From Ricordea florida (lineage: Eukaryota > Cnidaria > Anthozoa > Corallimorpharia > Ricordeidae): DNA of 64,000 nt. Each line of letters opens with the position of its first letter. Within the stretch, counting starts at the first letter, position 1. Below are positions 1 to 11,700 of the stretch, in pieces. Location of the stretch: the NCBI GenBank assembly GCA_949710005.1, contig OX453276.1, forward strand, positions 17,740,449 through 17,804,448. The letters run 5' to 3'. The position numbers and the translations under genes were made by a program. The notes beneath the pieces were generated by a model. It saw only the letters and a program-made list of their open reading frames with translations, was not told the DNA's origin and ran no database searches.

Positions 1-163
1 TCACAGCACTGTCAAGTACCCTCATGAACTTGAACACCACTTCTGAGTATGAACACATTTTCTCTCTGCTGGAAATTCAATCTGAATTGTGCATTACATA
101 TGACACATCTAAATCACCTAAAAGATGTTTCCGTCATAGATAGTTAGCTATGTTTGCTTCATG

Positions 164-690
164 CAAGACTCTTGGAACTGCAGAAAACCTTCATCTTACA
201 AGCATACCATTCCTAGAAATAATTGTTGTTATTCATTGAGATTATTACTGTTGAATTTCCTGTTCAAGTTTAGACAAAGTCAGAGTAAGGCAGTCTTTCT
301 ACTCTACGAACACTCAGTTAAAAACTGTCACCTCTAACTCTATTCATTGTCATTACGCTTTCTTAATTGTAACTTCTGCAATAAGAATTCTAAACAAGTT
401 GTTTTTAAACAAAATGTTCAAGTTCCTAATTGTGTTACATTAAAGAGTGCTGCAAACTGCTCAGAAAACCTTCATGTTAGAAGCACACCATTGCTAGAAA
501 TAATTATTGTTGTTCTTTGACATTATCACTGTTGAGCTTCCTGTTCAAGTTTAAACAAAAGCACAGAAAGCACTCTTTCTATGCTACAAAGACTTTGTTG
601 AAAACTGCTCATCTGCAATTCTCTTCACTGTCATTAAGCCTCTTAAATGATAACTTTTGCAATAAGAATTTTTAACAAGTAAAATCAAAG
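164..690. repeat. Imperfect tandem duplication, 281-bp period
   Basis: Two direct copies lie head to tail. Shared landmarks such as CAGAAAACCTTCAT (181 and 462), the CTAGAAATAATT block and CCTGTTCAAGTTTA recur 281 bp apart, followed by similar GCAATAAGAATT motifs. The copies differ by many substitutions and small indels, so the duplication is old. No coding potential is visible. A PIF-Harbinger element begins just after the second copy. Confidence 0.8.
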
Positions 691-718
691 CCTGCTGTGA
701 GGTAACTGGTGAATAGTA

Positions 719-761
719 GGGAGCTTAAGCACGAGAGACCTCGAGGACGACGCCGCCGTCA
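719..761 (+). repeat. Left terminal inverted repeat of PIF-Harbinger element
   Basis: The first 17 bases (GGGAGCTTAAGCACGAG) match the reverse complement of 4735-4751 exactly. After a divergent spacer, GACGACGCCGCCGTCA is again shared with the other end. Confidence 0.9.
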
Positions 762-887
762 GATCCACGAAGGCCTGGGTCTGACGTCGTCGCTCTCCCG
801 CCAAATTTAATTTCTTTAAGCACAGATGCTGTTTTGACAAGACGCCTCCATTCTCAGTTCCAGATACAGTTTTGTATCTGTTGTGCT

Positions 888-2455
888 ATGGCAAGTTTTA
901 AAGAGTTTCGTCAGACCCTTCTTCTCTACTACGATGCTGATCTTATTACTGATGAGGATTTCATAATCCTGTACGAGTTGTTTTCTTCACGAAATCCATA
1001 TTTTGCTTATGATTCGTACGACCGCTTTGACTTGGGTAACATGAACGACGACGAATGCAAAGCCGAATTTAGAGTAAGGAAAAGAGATCTTCCAACACTG
1101 GCGCAAGCTCTTAGGATTCCACGGTCATTTCAGCTTTCTCAGAGGACTGTTGTAGATGGTATGGAAGGCCTCTGTATGCTCTTGAAGCGACTTGCGTATC
1201 CCTGTAGATATGGAGACCTCATTTACCGTTTTGGACGTCCAGTTCCCGTTTTTAGTACGGCTACAAATCATGTCCTCGATTACGTTTACAATACTCACAA
1301 TCATCTCATAACACAATGGAATCACACACTGCTGAGCCCTCGTGCTTTAGAAGTATACGCAGAAACTATCCACGAAAAGGGGGCTGCATTGGAGAACTGT
1401 TTTGGATTTGTGGACGGAACTGTCCGACCTATAGCTCGACCAGATGAACACCAGCGTATTATGTATAATGGACATAAGCGAGTACACGCTTTAAAATTTC
1501 AGTCACTTGCCCTACCTAATGGACTGATTGGCAACCTATATGGACCAGTAGGTAAGTGAAAATTACATGTTTCTTTTGTCATTTTGTTGTTATTCCAGCA
1601 TGCGGGCTTACCTGACTCTCTCTATATAATTTATATTATAGTCGAACATTCACCTTATTGGCTTTCCTCCATTTAAACAGGTCCTGTTCCATTTTACTCT
1701 AAAATAGACTCTTAAGCCCAGCCTCTCATTTTGTGGACTGAATAAAAATGAGCGGAACTAAATAATTTTGATGCAACAAGAAGAGTAAAATAGTTAAAAT
1801 AATAAAAAAATTAAACAAGGGAAATGGAATGTTCTCTCATGTACCTGTACCTATATCAATGTTGTAAAGGTTATGCTTTCACATGGTATATTGATCAGTC
1901 CCTTATAATGCCAGAAACATTCATAACCAAAGCCTGTGTATTATTAAAAGATAGGTCACTTGAAATAGATTGTCTTTAATGGCATGTAAACAAGAAGTAT
2001 CTATATGAAGGTTTTTAATTAGATATTCCCAATTTATTCTAGAGGGAAAGAGGCATGATGCCAGTATGCTCAGAGATTCTGGACTACTACAAGATCTTGA
2101 ACAATATGCATTTTCAACAACAGGGCAACCAATGTGCATATATGGGGACCCTGCCTACCCCCTAAGGGTTCATCTGCAGGGCCCCTTCAGAGATGCTTAC
2201 CTCACCCCTCAGAAGCAGCTTTATAACCAGTCAATGAACTCTGTGCGAACATCGGTTGAATGGCTATTTGCAGATGTCCAAAACTACTTTAAATTTATAG
2301 ACTTCAAGAAAAATCTGAAAGTGGGGCTCAGTAGCGTTGGCAAAATGTATGTTGTATCTGCCTTACTAAGAAATGCCCTTACATGTTTATATGGAAATGA
2401 AACCTCACAGTATTTTCAGCTAGATCCTCCAAGCCTGCAAGATTATTTTGTTTGA
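888..2455 (+). CDS. PIF-Harbinger transposase (HARBI1-like DDE nuclease), two exons
   Basis: Joined exons 888-1551 and 2043-2455 give about 358 residues. The intron is 491 bp with GTAAGT donor and TTCTAG acceptor. The junction restores the usual family motif GPVEGKRHDASMLRDS. The DDE triad is visible: D176 in GFVDGT, D257 in GDPAY and E294 in RTSVEWLF. This family cuts and pastes the element as a nuclease, normally together with the Myb-like partner. I chose the ATG at 888 because the frame upstream of it opens only with a non-ATG codon. No stop or frameshift was found, so the gene may be functional. AATAAA-type signals follow near 2793. Confidence 0.9.
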
Positions 2456-2705
2456 CTCTAAGTATTTTTGATAAGACTTGTATGAAACTGAGAAAAAACA
2501 AAGATCTTTTATTCCAAATACGAGTCTGTAAAACCTCCAACTTAATTAAGTTGAAATACTATTTTTGTTAATTTTATAACTGACTCTATCATTATAAATA
2601 GACAAATAGTGTTTGCTGAAATCTTTAGGGGATTGTAGATGTTGGTATTCTTCTGGGTGTCTAAACTAAGACCATGCACAACAAAAGCAGCTGTAAATAC
2701 AGCGG

Positions 2706-2790
2706 GCTCAGTCTCCAGTCATGTATGTCTCGATGTACCCATGGTGCAGTACCTCCTGCACATCGAGACACCCATGGCTGGAGACTGAGC
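2706..2790. repeat. 85-bp imperfect hairpin between the convergent Harbinger genes
   Basis: GCTCAGTCTCCAG (2706-2718) is the exact reverse complement of 2778-2790. Inner blocks TGTCTCGATGT and ACATCGAGACA also pair. It lies between the two convergent coding regions and is followed at once by AATAAA-like sequence. It could be a shared 3' transcript structure or a small palindromic insertion. Neither is proven. Confidence 0.75.
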
Positions 2791-3237
2791 ATAATAAATA
2801 AAGTTAAACTGTATGTATTTCTTTCCATACCTGTCACCTCTGTGTGACATTAATGAAAATGTTTTTTTTTTATTTAATTTCTATGTACTAAATTTTAAAG
2901 CTGTACAGAGAACTCAACTCTATCAGTGGTTATAAAACTTCAAAGTCAGACATTTGTTTCCTTGCAATGCAAAGCCTAAAAAACATCTCACTGTGTGTAT
3001 CAATAAAAAACATCTTGATGTAAGTGAAATAACAAAAATGTTTAGCACTATAAAAATCATAGTTAAATAGATGCCTTAAAGTCAGGCAGAGTTAACAACA
3101 CCCTGATTTCATTTTCAATAGTATCAACTTCTAAAAATACACAACATTGCAGCCATAAGGCATTACTGAACTCTTTTTTCCAAAAGGTGAACCATGTACA
3201 ACAGAATGCTTTCTTACAAATCCAATATCCTGTTTGT

Positions 3238-4014
3238 TCAGGGATCTTTCTTGGTAGCAAATTTTTCAAACAAAGCAAGCATTGCTTGTGACTGTTGTTG
3301 CTGTTGGGTTAGAATGGACTGCATGGTTTGAAGTTGTTGTTGCTGAAGCCTCTCTTGCTGTCTCTGCTGTTCTTGCTGTTGTCTTTGCTGATTCTGGTGT
3401 TGCTGCTGGATCATCTGCAGCATGTCTTGCTGCATTTTAAGTTGCTGTTCAGACAAATGGGCAATTCGTCCCTCCTCTTGCTTTTTCAGTTCGATTTCCT
3501 CTTTCCTCAAAGCAATTTCTTGCTTTGACTTCTCTTGTAGGTAGCTCACAGCATCACCAACACTCTTTCTGCTCTTTTTGGACTGAGTTTCCTCGTTGCT
3601 ATCCTTTCTTTTCTGGCTCTCACTCAATTTCTCCATGGCTTTTAACCTCATTTTCTCTGCACTCTCCTTTTCTGCCTTGACTTTTTTCTTTTTGGTCTCA
3701 TCTTCCTCTTCTGCCACTTCTTCTTTCTCACAAATTTCCTCAAGCATTATATCTATTTCAGTCATTTCTGGATCTATTCCACTAGCTCTCTCCTCTGACC
3801 TCATTTTTTGCTTGTGCTTCTGCGTCAAAAGCTTTAAACGATCTCTTAGGGATTTTTGTGTAACAATAAATTTACAGCTGGACACTTCATTCAACTTTTC
3901 AGCAAGCTGTGACCAAATTTTTCCCCTTTCAGAGCTACCTTTGCGAGTGGAATAGAGATCTGAAGCAAGGACCTCTCTTAAAAATATGGCATCATGCTCC
4001 GGTTTCCACTGCAT
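3238..4014 (-). CDS. Harbinger Myb/SANT-like DNA-binding accessory protein
   Basis: A 258-residue ORF starting MQWKPEHDAIFLREV. Residues 1-75 look like a Myb/SANT trihelix domain, with spaced tryptophans in QWKPEHD and KIWSQLAEKLN. Then come an acidic patch, a Lys/Glu-rich coiled coil (about 100-190) and a Gln-rich C-terminus (about 195-250). Harbinger elements carry such a gene, whose product helps the transposase reach the nucleus and bind the ends. It converges on the transposase and is intact. Its start lies about 0.7 kb inside the right terminal repeat. Confidence 0.88.
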   Translation of the reverse strand: MQWKPEHDAIFLREVLASDLYSTRKGSSERGKIWSQLAEKLNEVSSCKFIVTQKSLRDRLKLLTQKHKQKMRSEERASGIDPEMTEIDIMLEEICEKEEVAEEEDETKKKKVKAEKESAEKMRLKAMEKLSESQKRKDSNEETQSKKSRKSVGDAVSYLQEKSKQEIALRKEEIELKKQEEGRIAHLSEQQLKMQQDMLQMIQQQHQNQQRQQQEQQRQQERLQQQQLQTMQSILTQQQQQSQAMLALFEKFATKKDP

Positions 4015-4708
4015 TACTCTACAAATAAATCAACAGAAAAGTGTCAATTGCCATATTTATTTGCTAGTGTTAATGTTTGCTTGCCCTATGAATAAATTCA
4101 AAAGTTGTACTTTCTGAAAGGTATTTGATAGCGGTTTTAAGGGAGGTTAAGTGAGAATAACCAAACTTAACCATGTTGACTGCACCAGAAAAACTGCAGA
4201 AAACTTTTCCCATACATGAACACTAGATTGCAAAATAAAAAAACCTTTAAACATCCAAAAAAATCAACACATACTTCGGAAAGACAGACAAACAATGAAA
4301 TAGTAACATAGGTTTCCATTTCTTTTAAAATGTTAAAACGCGGTGGATGCAGTTTGTCTGTTTTTCTCATTTGCAAGTAAGATATTTCATTTTACTTACA
4401 ATTTGAGGGGAGGTTTGTTCGTCGTTTGCTCTGAGGCCATTTCTATCTTCTAAAAAAGTGCTGAAAAAAGGCAGAAATTGTTCTTAAACTCAGCTAAAAA
4501 TATATTTGAGCATCGCTTGAAATCAATGAAATCGTATGAACCAAAAATAGAAGTAAAAAAACCCTACAAAAGCAATAAAATCTCATAAATCACTCACCTT
4601 TCCAGTACGCCGTCAAATTCTCCAAACTCACGTCGTCGGCGCAGAGCGACGTCGTTTGTCAGGGGTATGTCATGCGCAATGTACCTAGTCCCAGTCTCAA
4701 CCGTTAAT

Positions 4709-4751
4709 TGACGGCGGCGTCGTCTTGAAAAGTCCTCGTGCTTAAGCTCCC
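4709..4751 (-). repeat. Right terminal inverted repeat of PIF-Harbinger element
   Basis: This is the inverted partner of 719-761: two perfectly matching blocks of 17 and 16 bases separated by a diverged stretch. It lies upstream of the Myb-like gene, so it may also hold that gene's promoter (inference). Confidence 0.9.
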
Positions 4752-4939
4752 TAGTGAGATAGAGAAGCTGTGGTTAAGGTTGTCGATGTTGGTGAAGATA
4801 AGTTCATAAAGAATGTTAAGGGGTTCTCTTTTTCTGGGGGTTATAGTTGAGGAATGAGAAGATGAGACATGCACACAGATTTCTGAGTGATCCAATGCAG
4901 AGTGTTTTGTAATATGTAGGTATAAAGCAGTTTCAATAT

Positions 4940-5490
4940 AGGTTATCTGTGTACAGAGTGAGTGTCAAAGGGCACATTTTATCTTTATTAATGAATTCCT
5001 TTCCTCTGTTCACACGTCTGATTTTCAGCATTCTGTTTTCTGAAAGACTGTTTGTCCATTTCCCATACATGTTCTGGGTTGGCCTTTTTTCTTTTTCTGG
5101 CAGCCCTATTCATTTTCTCTCAAAAATTGTTCCTGTTCTTCTGTCTTCATAACAACAGACCTTCATTCTCTCTTTTGGTAAGTTCTGATCAACAATTCTC
5201 ATTTTTCATGTATTCTTCATGTAAACTCTGTTCTTCATTTTTGTCAATTGGTTTGTCTCCAACTAAACTTTGAGTGCATTTTGTACCACCAAGTACGGCT
5301 TAAGAACTTTGTTTTTCTATTGTAGAAACATAATAATTTTCACCTATGTGTCCATTGTAAGTGTTTCTACATCCACTCATCATATTCACTGGTTGAACAG
5401 TAGTAATGTGAGAATACTTTTCGTTTTCCTTCAGAAACTGGCAAATATCCTTAGCAACAATTTTGACATCTCATGATTTTCATTTTGTTA
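4940..5490 (-). pseudogene. Degenerate Helitron-like N-terminal coding remnant
   Basis: Reading the minus strand gives a mostly consistent frame with stops. It includes a stretch like LVGDKPIDKNEEQ and a basic stretch like ARKRKKANPEHV, which resemble the variable N-terminal region of long animal Helitron proteins. No intact ORF remains. The assignment rests on motif memory only. It points opposite to the Helitron fragment just downstream, which implies rearrangement. Low confidence. Confidence 0.3.
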
Positions 5491-5714
5491 ATCACTGAAT
5501 ATTCAACCAACATTCATAACCAGCACCAATCAGAACCTTTGACACATTTCAACGCTGACAAAGTTATGAAAGTCTAACATTTACACCCACATACCAAAAA
5601 TAACACATTCACCAGCATTTCCCAGTCAGTAAACAAACTATTATAAAACCTTTCACTTCACACCATAAATAGTTCATTTTGCATATCGACTGCACCCTTT
5701 AATGTATAATTACT

Positions 5715-6060
5715 CCTAGTACTAAATATTGTCTTCGGCAAAATGACAAATTCAAATTACATTGTAGGTTCAACTTTCCTTATGACGACTGTGCTGATAC
5801 AAGACTTAAATTTGAACAAATTAACACAAAAACTGGTAACACAAAATATAAAGCTGTCATTGTCACAAAACAGAATGGTTCTAGATGGAATCATCATCAG
5901 CCATTACAGCTTCAAGGATGGAGAGCAAATTGCGATACTCAAATTGTTATAGATCATCATGCTTCTCTGGAATATCTTGTTTAGCATACATCAAATGCAT
6001 CTTCTGTACTCAAAAATGCTTTCACCAATGGGTATGGTTTTCAAGCTGTTTTAGTCTGAA
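5715..6060 (+). pseudogene. Helitron Rep-region fragment
   Basis: Translation gives a run starting CRFNFPYDD and continuing through LQLQGWRANCDTQIVIDHHA. It matches the helitron-like Rep region also present around 15,815-16,740 (CRFNFPK, then GWRTNCDIQVIIDYH). The frame ends at a stop near 5984 and degenerates afterwards. It is a second, older Helitron copy and carries no ends that I can identify. Confidence 0.7.
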
Positions 6061-8645
6061 AGTGGTTTAGATTTTGACCATTTTTGTCTCAAATTGGGTA
6101 TAGTTTTCAGTGGGCCGGGTACAACTTCACATGAATAATAGAGAAAGGGAAGTAACCAAACTATGTCATTCGAACTAAAATTTTACAAATTCTTGCCTTG
6201 GCCACCAATGCTAAGCTTAATTATGCTATAACAAAGCCAGTATAAAAAGTTGTAACCTAAAAGTACGTTTTTTCAAGTCTTGTATGAAACTGTTAAATAC
6301 CTATTTGATCTTCTGTGGCATGATAGTTTTTTTTTTTCCATTCCATCAATGGTGAACTATATTTCCATAATTGTGCAACTAAAATAGAAAATGAGAAAGT
6401 GAAACATTTCGTTATAAGGCAGGGAAAGAATGTATTGCAACACCCCTTCCTGAAAATCACTTCATACGTTTCATTATTACCAGTGACATTAAATGGAACT
6501 AAGGACTTTTTGCCTTTTTTAGCCCAGTGATTTATCTTATGACAGAATAAGTGACACCTCCAGGCAGTCACTGCAACATAAAAGTGCAAAGTAAATAGGG
6601 TAAGCTGCTGTTATTTGTTTACTGCCCTTGATCAGGTTAGGTTTCTCCCCAACTGAATTAACCAGAATAGTGGTACTTTTAATGGGGTAGACCAGTTCCA
6701 GCATTGTAATTAAAAATGATTGTTAATTTACAGACTTTAGTGCACTCAATTGTGGTACAAAATGCACTGGATATTTCGTTACAAAAACCACTGCCAGGGA
6801 TTTGTGCCTTACATAAATCTAAACTAAAAGACTGGCTTAATAAATAAGCCGACTTTGTCAGTGCAGAACATACCTCTAAGGCCATGTTCATGGCTTCATT
6901 CCTGCAGCAGATCTCAAGTATCAGACACACCTGCTCCAAGTAACGTGATTCCTGTCTCTATGAATAGTGTGAAGTCTTCTAACAACAGTGTGGAAGGCAA
7001 CCTCTATTTCTTGTCAGGCTTAAAATAATGATCAACCCGCCATGGGGTTTCAGTGTATGTATGTTTTGATTTTGTGTACTATTACACTCAGAACAAGTTT
7101 TGTTTTCTATTAATTCACTTTTTCTGGTCTGGTCATGTCACATCCTTTTTCTGGAAAAGAGTAGCAGACTGGCCTCGAGACAATCTCCCCTAATCCAATA
7201 AATACACTTTAAAAAATATCACTGCACTTGGCCTAAGACCGGAACCCCATTCAAAATATGCCCTTCAATTAAACCACATTTTCTTGTTAGCGCGGTACCA
7301 TATACGGCAAGCTAAACTTTGGAAAAAGCCACCAAATTTTACAGTTTTCTTACGTCTTGTAAAATCAAGACTTAAACTAGAGACAAAAGCGGGTGACACC
7401 AAAAAATGGATTCCTCTTGCAGTTGGTATACAAATTGCTATCTCCAGTCCCCCTGACCACCAAAATAATAGCTAATAATTTATGTGAAGATATGCTGTAA
7501 TCCCCTAAAATAATGTAACCATCAGAATTTAAGTACCTCATTTTGCTCCTACCTTTCTTCAATTTTCTGATGTTTTTTTTTTACTTTGTTGTGCTATTTT
7601 TCTTTTGCCTCTGTAATGCACTCTAGTAGTTGAATTGTAATGTATTTTGTTTACAAAAAATCAATTTTGTTTAAAAAGAAAAAAGTTTTGTTTTCTGCAC
7701 ACGTAGAGGTGGAGGATCTAAGCAAGGAAAAATTGCTCAAAGCTGGTAAGAGCATTTATCCCAAGACAGGGGATTTGCAAGATGCCTGAGATACTTAAGA
7801 GCGGTCGTCTGTAAATATCACCTTAGGTGTGTAAAATGAAAAAATTCAAAATCCTCAAACTTTGTCAGAATATAGGTCTTGGGCCTCTATTTAAAGAATA
7901 AAAGGTCTAAGGTTCATTAGATTTATATTTTTAATGCACGGTGAAAATTTAAATTTTATAGCTCGACAGGGGGATTCGAAAGCCGTTTCACCGCTGTTGT
8001 TTCAAAAATTCGCCTAAAATTATTAAATGCAGCAAATCAAATCACGGGAACTCCCTTGATAATGCAATTGTTGGGTCTTCATTTCAAGAGTTTGACCTTT
8101 GAATTCTATTACATTTTGAATATTTTACAGATTTTTAAACATTTAGCATTTGAAAGCGATTTTTCGTTGGTACAAAAACAATGAAGTTTCAAGGCTAATA
8201 TCTCCACTGATATACGGACCATGGCTATCAAAAGGTAATCGACCTTTAGTTCAATTCCTCCTCTTTGTGCACATGTAATAATATTTTGGGGCCACTCAAT
8301 AATTTTGATTTTACAGACCGAAACACATGTGCATTCATCATCGAAGAAATGACTGTCACGTGATAGGTCAACACATGAACAGTACCTTAAAAATATTTTT
8401 ACTCGCATAAAAGCGCTTGAAACTAAGTTATTAGCCAAGCAAGAGTTAAAAGAAACTAAGTGACTTACATTACATCCAGTTTATTTGTGGTCCTGCTCCA
8501 AATCTTGCAATGGCGGCCCGAAGAACACACCGTTACATGTTGCAAAGAATTTTGACTCTTCCTGTCGTCAGAGGATGTCCAGAATCTTATTCTATGGTAT
8601 ATAAACTAACTTTACCGAAGCTTTACAACAGGTTTACAAGAACAG
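6061..8645. other. Unassigned sequence
   Basis: AT-rich sequence with short ORFs (for example 6293-6589 and 6679-6939 on -) that I do not recognise and that lack family motifs. A stretch at 8512-8660 on + reads MAARRTHRYMLQRIL and onward, but it runs into the transposon end at 8646 and has no recognisable domain. No RNA gene or clear repeat boundary was seen. Confidence 0.5.
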
Positions 8646-8746
8646 AAGGGAAATTTGACCTCTAAACAAAGCGTTAGGTCAACGATCATCCGGATTTAAT
8701 GGAGTGTATGTCAACAACAAAGTTCCTTGCGTGACACACAGGAATC
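8646..8746 (+). repeat. Left TIR (101 bp) of unassigned transposon
   Basis: Begins AAGGGAAATTTGACCTC and is a perfect inverted match to 13809-13909. The transposase stop codon is only about 20 bp inside this repeat. Confidence 0.95.
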
Positions 8747-8767
8747 GCACACTTGCTTTGGAATTGT

Positions 8768-11700
8768 TTACATTGAACTTGAACAGCTACAAGATTTGAT
8801 CATATTATTTAACAATGATATGTAAGGAGCTTTTAAACGAGTCGTTATTTCAGAAATGTCTATGTGAAAATATTCGCAGATTTGTCTTAACAGGGAGACG
8901 CTTAATTTCTTCAAAGAGCTTTTAGCACTCAAGCTACAAAGGTTGTACGAGTCGTATACTACCGGGTGCGAAAGTTGGCACTCATTCAGGACGATAGAAC
9001 GCACATCAGTGTAGGCCTCCTGATCCTCGGCTGCAGTTCTCTCGTCATGGTTGCCTGGTTGACCTTTTCTTTCTTTTGACGATCTTCGGGAAAAGAACGA
9101 CTGAATCTGTTGGGGGGTTAGAAACTCTTGCAAAGTAAATCGCCTGTTGCCTTGCTCATCTTTGGCATAACGCATATCTCGACTCACTGCAGCAGCATCA
9201 AGTTTATGCCCACTCTCCTTTCCAATATTGAACTTTTCATTCAAGTATAACCTTTGCTTCTCATTGAAGCGCGTATTTGTTTTGGTGGTCTTAAGAGCCC
9301 ATCCTTGAGGTAGCATGTTTTCACTAGAGGCTGCTCGAGTGTCAGTGCTTTTCAGGACAGCCTGCTCACTAGCACCATGCAACAACTTCTCAGTGTAAAG
9401 AACTTTGGTCTTATCCAGAAGACGCTGTCTTTTAGGTCTCAAATCACACTTGCCATATCCCAGGTGATATTCAAGAGATGAATAGCGTTGATAATTCTTG
9501 ACGCATCCATCGACGGGGCAGGTAAACAGCTTTGGGGACTCTGGCTCAGAAGGGTCCTTGTCAACATCACTGTCATCCTTATTGCCCTTGTCCGATTTTG
9601 AGCTCCTTGACGGAATGATGTCTACGAAATCACCGTCAGAGAACTCACTGTTAAACGTTGTAATGTAAAAGCTTCCAGACACTGAAATAAAAACAAATGT
9701 ATTACAGTCATAATAATAATGTCAACGCAGTCTTGCTTATAGTGATGTTTATTGATTACACAACTGGTAAGGGATACCTGAGGAAAAGAAGGACAGGATA
9801 GAAAAAGCTTCAAACCACTTAGCTATTTTACAAGCACAAAAACAGGACATGACTAATAGACAGCTATTATTGCCTTGATATATTAGACAGACAATGGCTC
9901 TCGCCAGGTCATAAAGTGACCTAATGATTAGGAGCAAAAATTGCTCCTAAAAATTGCTTGTGTAGTTTATTTACCATTCAATTTCGCCCATGGTATGATC
10001 TTCCCCTTGCCGATCCCATATGCTTTCCAAGCGGTTATCTCCTTGTCACAAATAACAAAATTGTTGAGCGTACTTATGCCAACTATCTTGATGGTTTGCA
10101 ATGGCTTGATTTCTCGTCCATCTACGAGAACTACCCGTACACCTCGAACACCACCATTAGACAAGATAGCATCCTGTAGCTGTGCTGCGTTTACCACATC
10201 ATGACCTTCATTGATGTAGCGCCGAACATGGCTTTTGATTGTGGCAGCTTTTCGATCGCAAACGCCTTTCCCGCCTTGGGGATCACTGAAATCAACTCGG
10301 TTGACTTTTATTCCCGTTAATTCCTCCATAACGCAACAAGCTGCCAACATGGCGCCACTGTGATAGCAGCCGGCGTTATCTTGTCGATATGAGGCGGAGT
10401 TGATCATTGGGTTCTGTCTCTTCAGCTCAGTGAGGATGTGTTTCATGATCGGTACAACAACGTCAGTATCTTGAGTACAGTTTTCTACAATGTGTACAAA
10501 TACTTGGTGCTGTAATTTCCCGTTTGATGACCGCCTCACAGCAACACTGATATGCCAAGGTATACCTCTTTTACCGAACCAATCGGTCTGGGTCTCTCTG
10601 TATTTTTGCGGCAAGAACTTCATTGCCCAGTCTTGAGTAATCAAAACGGATTCTTCGCTTAGAGTGTCGAGGATGTCTGTACGTGGTTTGTCTTGTTGTA
10701 TAGAGCGAATCTGATGTTGTTTCCAAGCCTCTATTGCTGCTATTGACTGCTGACAGGTGAACATTACATCGTCGCGTTCGTCACTTGGAAGTTTCTCTGC
10801 GGTACTCTCAGCAAACGCTTTAATCGCAACAAGGGTAGAATTGAGATCTTGGCATGAAGAGCAAAGGTGATCATGAACGTGGCTGCATTTTGAAGAGAAA
10901 TCAGGTTGGTTTTTGTCGCTCAATGTGTGAACAGAACAGTGATCAGGAACGGTGGACGTATTAGAAACGTGCACCTGAAAAATCAAAGGGTTGATCAACA
11001 GTCAATTGCTGTGTTTTGTCATTAACAGTCATTATTGGGCATATAGTGTATGTAACAACGCTCGGCTGATTTCGCAAATATAGCATATTCAACATTCGTA
11101 ATTTTTGCTTTCTGCCAAAACTGGTAGCAATGGGTGTTGGTTCTCGCATTAATAATAGCTAATAAGAAGAAAGAAATACCTTGTAGTCAGTTTTGATATA
11201 CTGTTTTCCTGCCTTTAAGACTGCCTCACAAGAACTGATCCACTCTCTATCACATCCATAGGGTGCGAGTCTCGTCAGTATCCCTGCTAGGTCATCAAAC
11301 GCCTTACCCCCATCAGACGATATATAATCTAGTCCTTGTAGAGACTTCCGTACCGTTGCACTACAAACGGAGAGAATTCTTGACATGGTAGAGTTGCTGA
11401 AAGGCTTAATTTCACTTTCTTTGCAAAACTGTGTATACTGGGCCATAATTCTTTGTGGAATCATCGATCTAATGACGTTTGGACATTCCAGAACTTGACC
11501 ATTTGCTAAGTGGAGGTATCTTTGACCAAACGGGAGGTCTTGAATAACATCAGCACTGGTGATGAAAGATAGAAAATGATCAAGCTGACTTTCATCAACT
11601 CTCATCCGAGGACTTCTTTGTACTGGGACTGATGCACCACGCCCATACTTGAGAATGTGCAATCTTGCAAGTTTGAAACGATATTCGGTAACTCCAGGGA

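Larger units (their letters stand above)
719..4751. mobile_element. PIF-Harbinger DNA transposon, two genes, apparently complete
   Basis: A 4,033-bp element bounded by inverted repeats starting GGGAGCTTAAGCACGAG. Both outer ends abut TA (717-718 and 4752-4753). Inside are a DDE transposase on + and a Myb/SANT-like gene on -, in convergent orientation. This two-gene layout is standard for PIF-Harbinger. Subterminal sequence at both ends is CpG-rich with repeated GACGTCG-type motifs (about 724-800 and 4610-4730), unlike the AT-rich interior. The family usually gives a 3-bp TWA target duplication. Here only TA is visible, so the TSD is not firmly established. Confidence 0.9.

Noticed and set aside
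3328..3955. Leucine/serine-rich ORFs on + opposite the Myb-like gene
   Set aside because: They are antisense shadows of its Gln/Lys-rich coding sequence.
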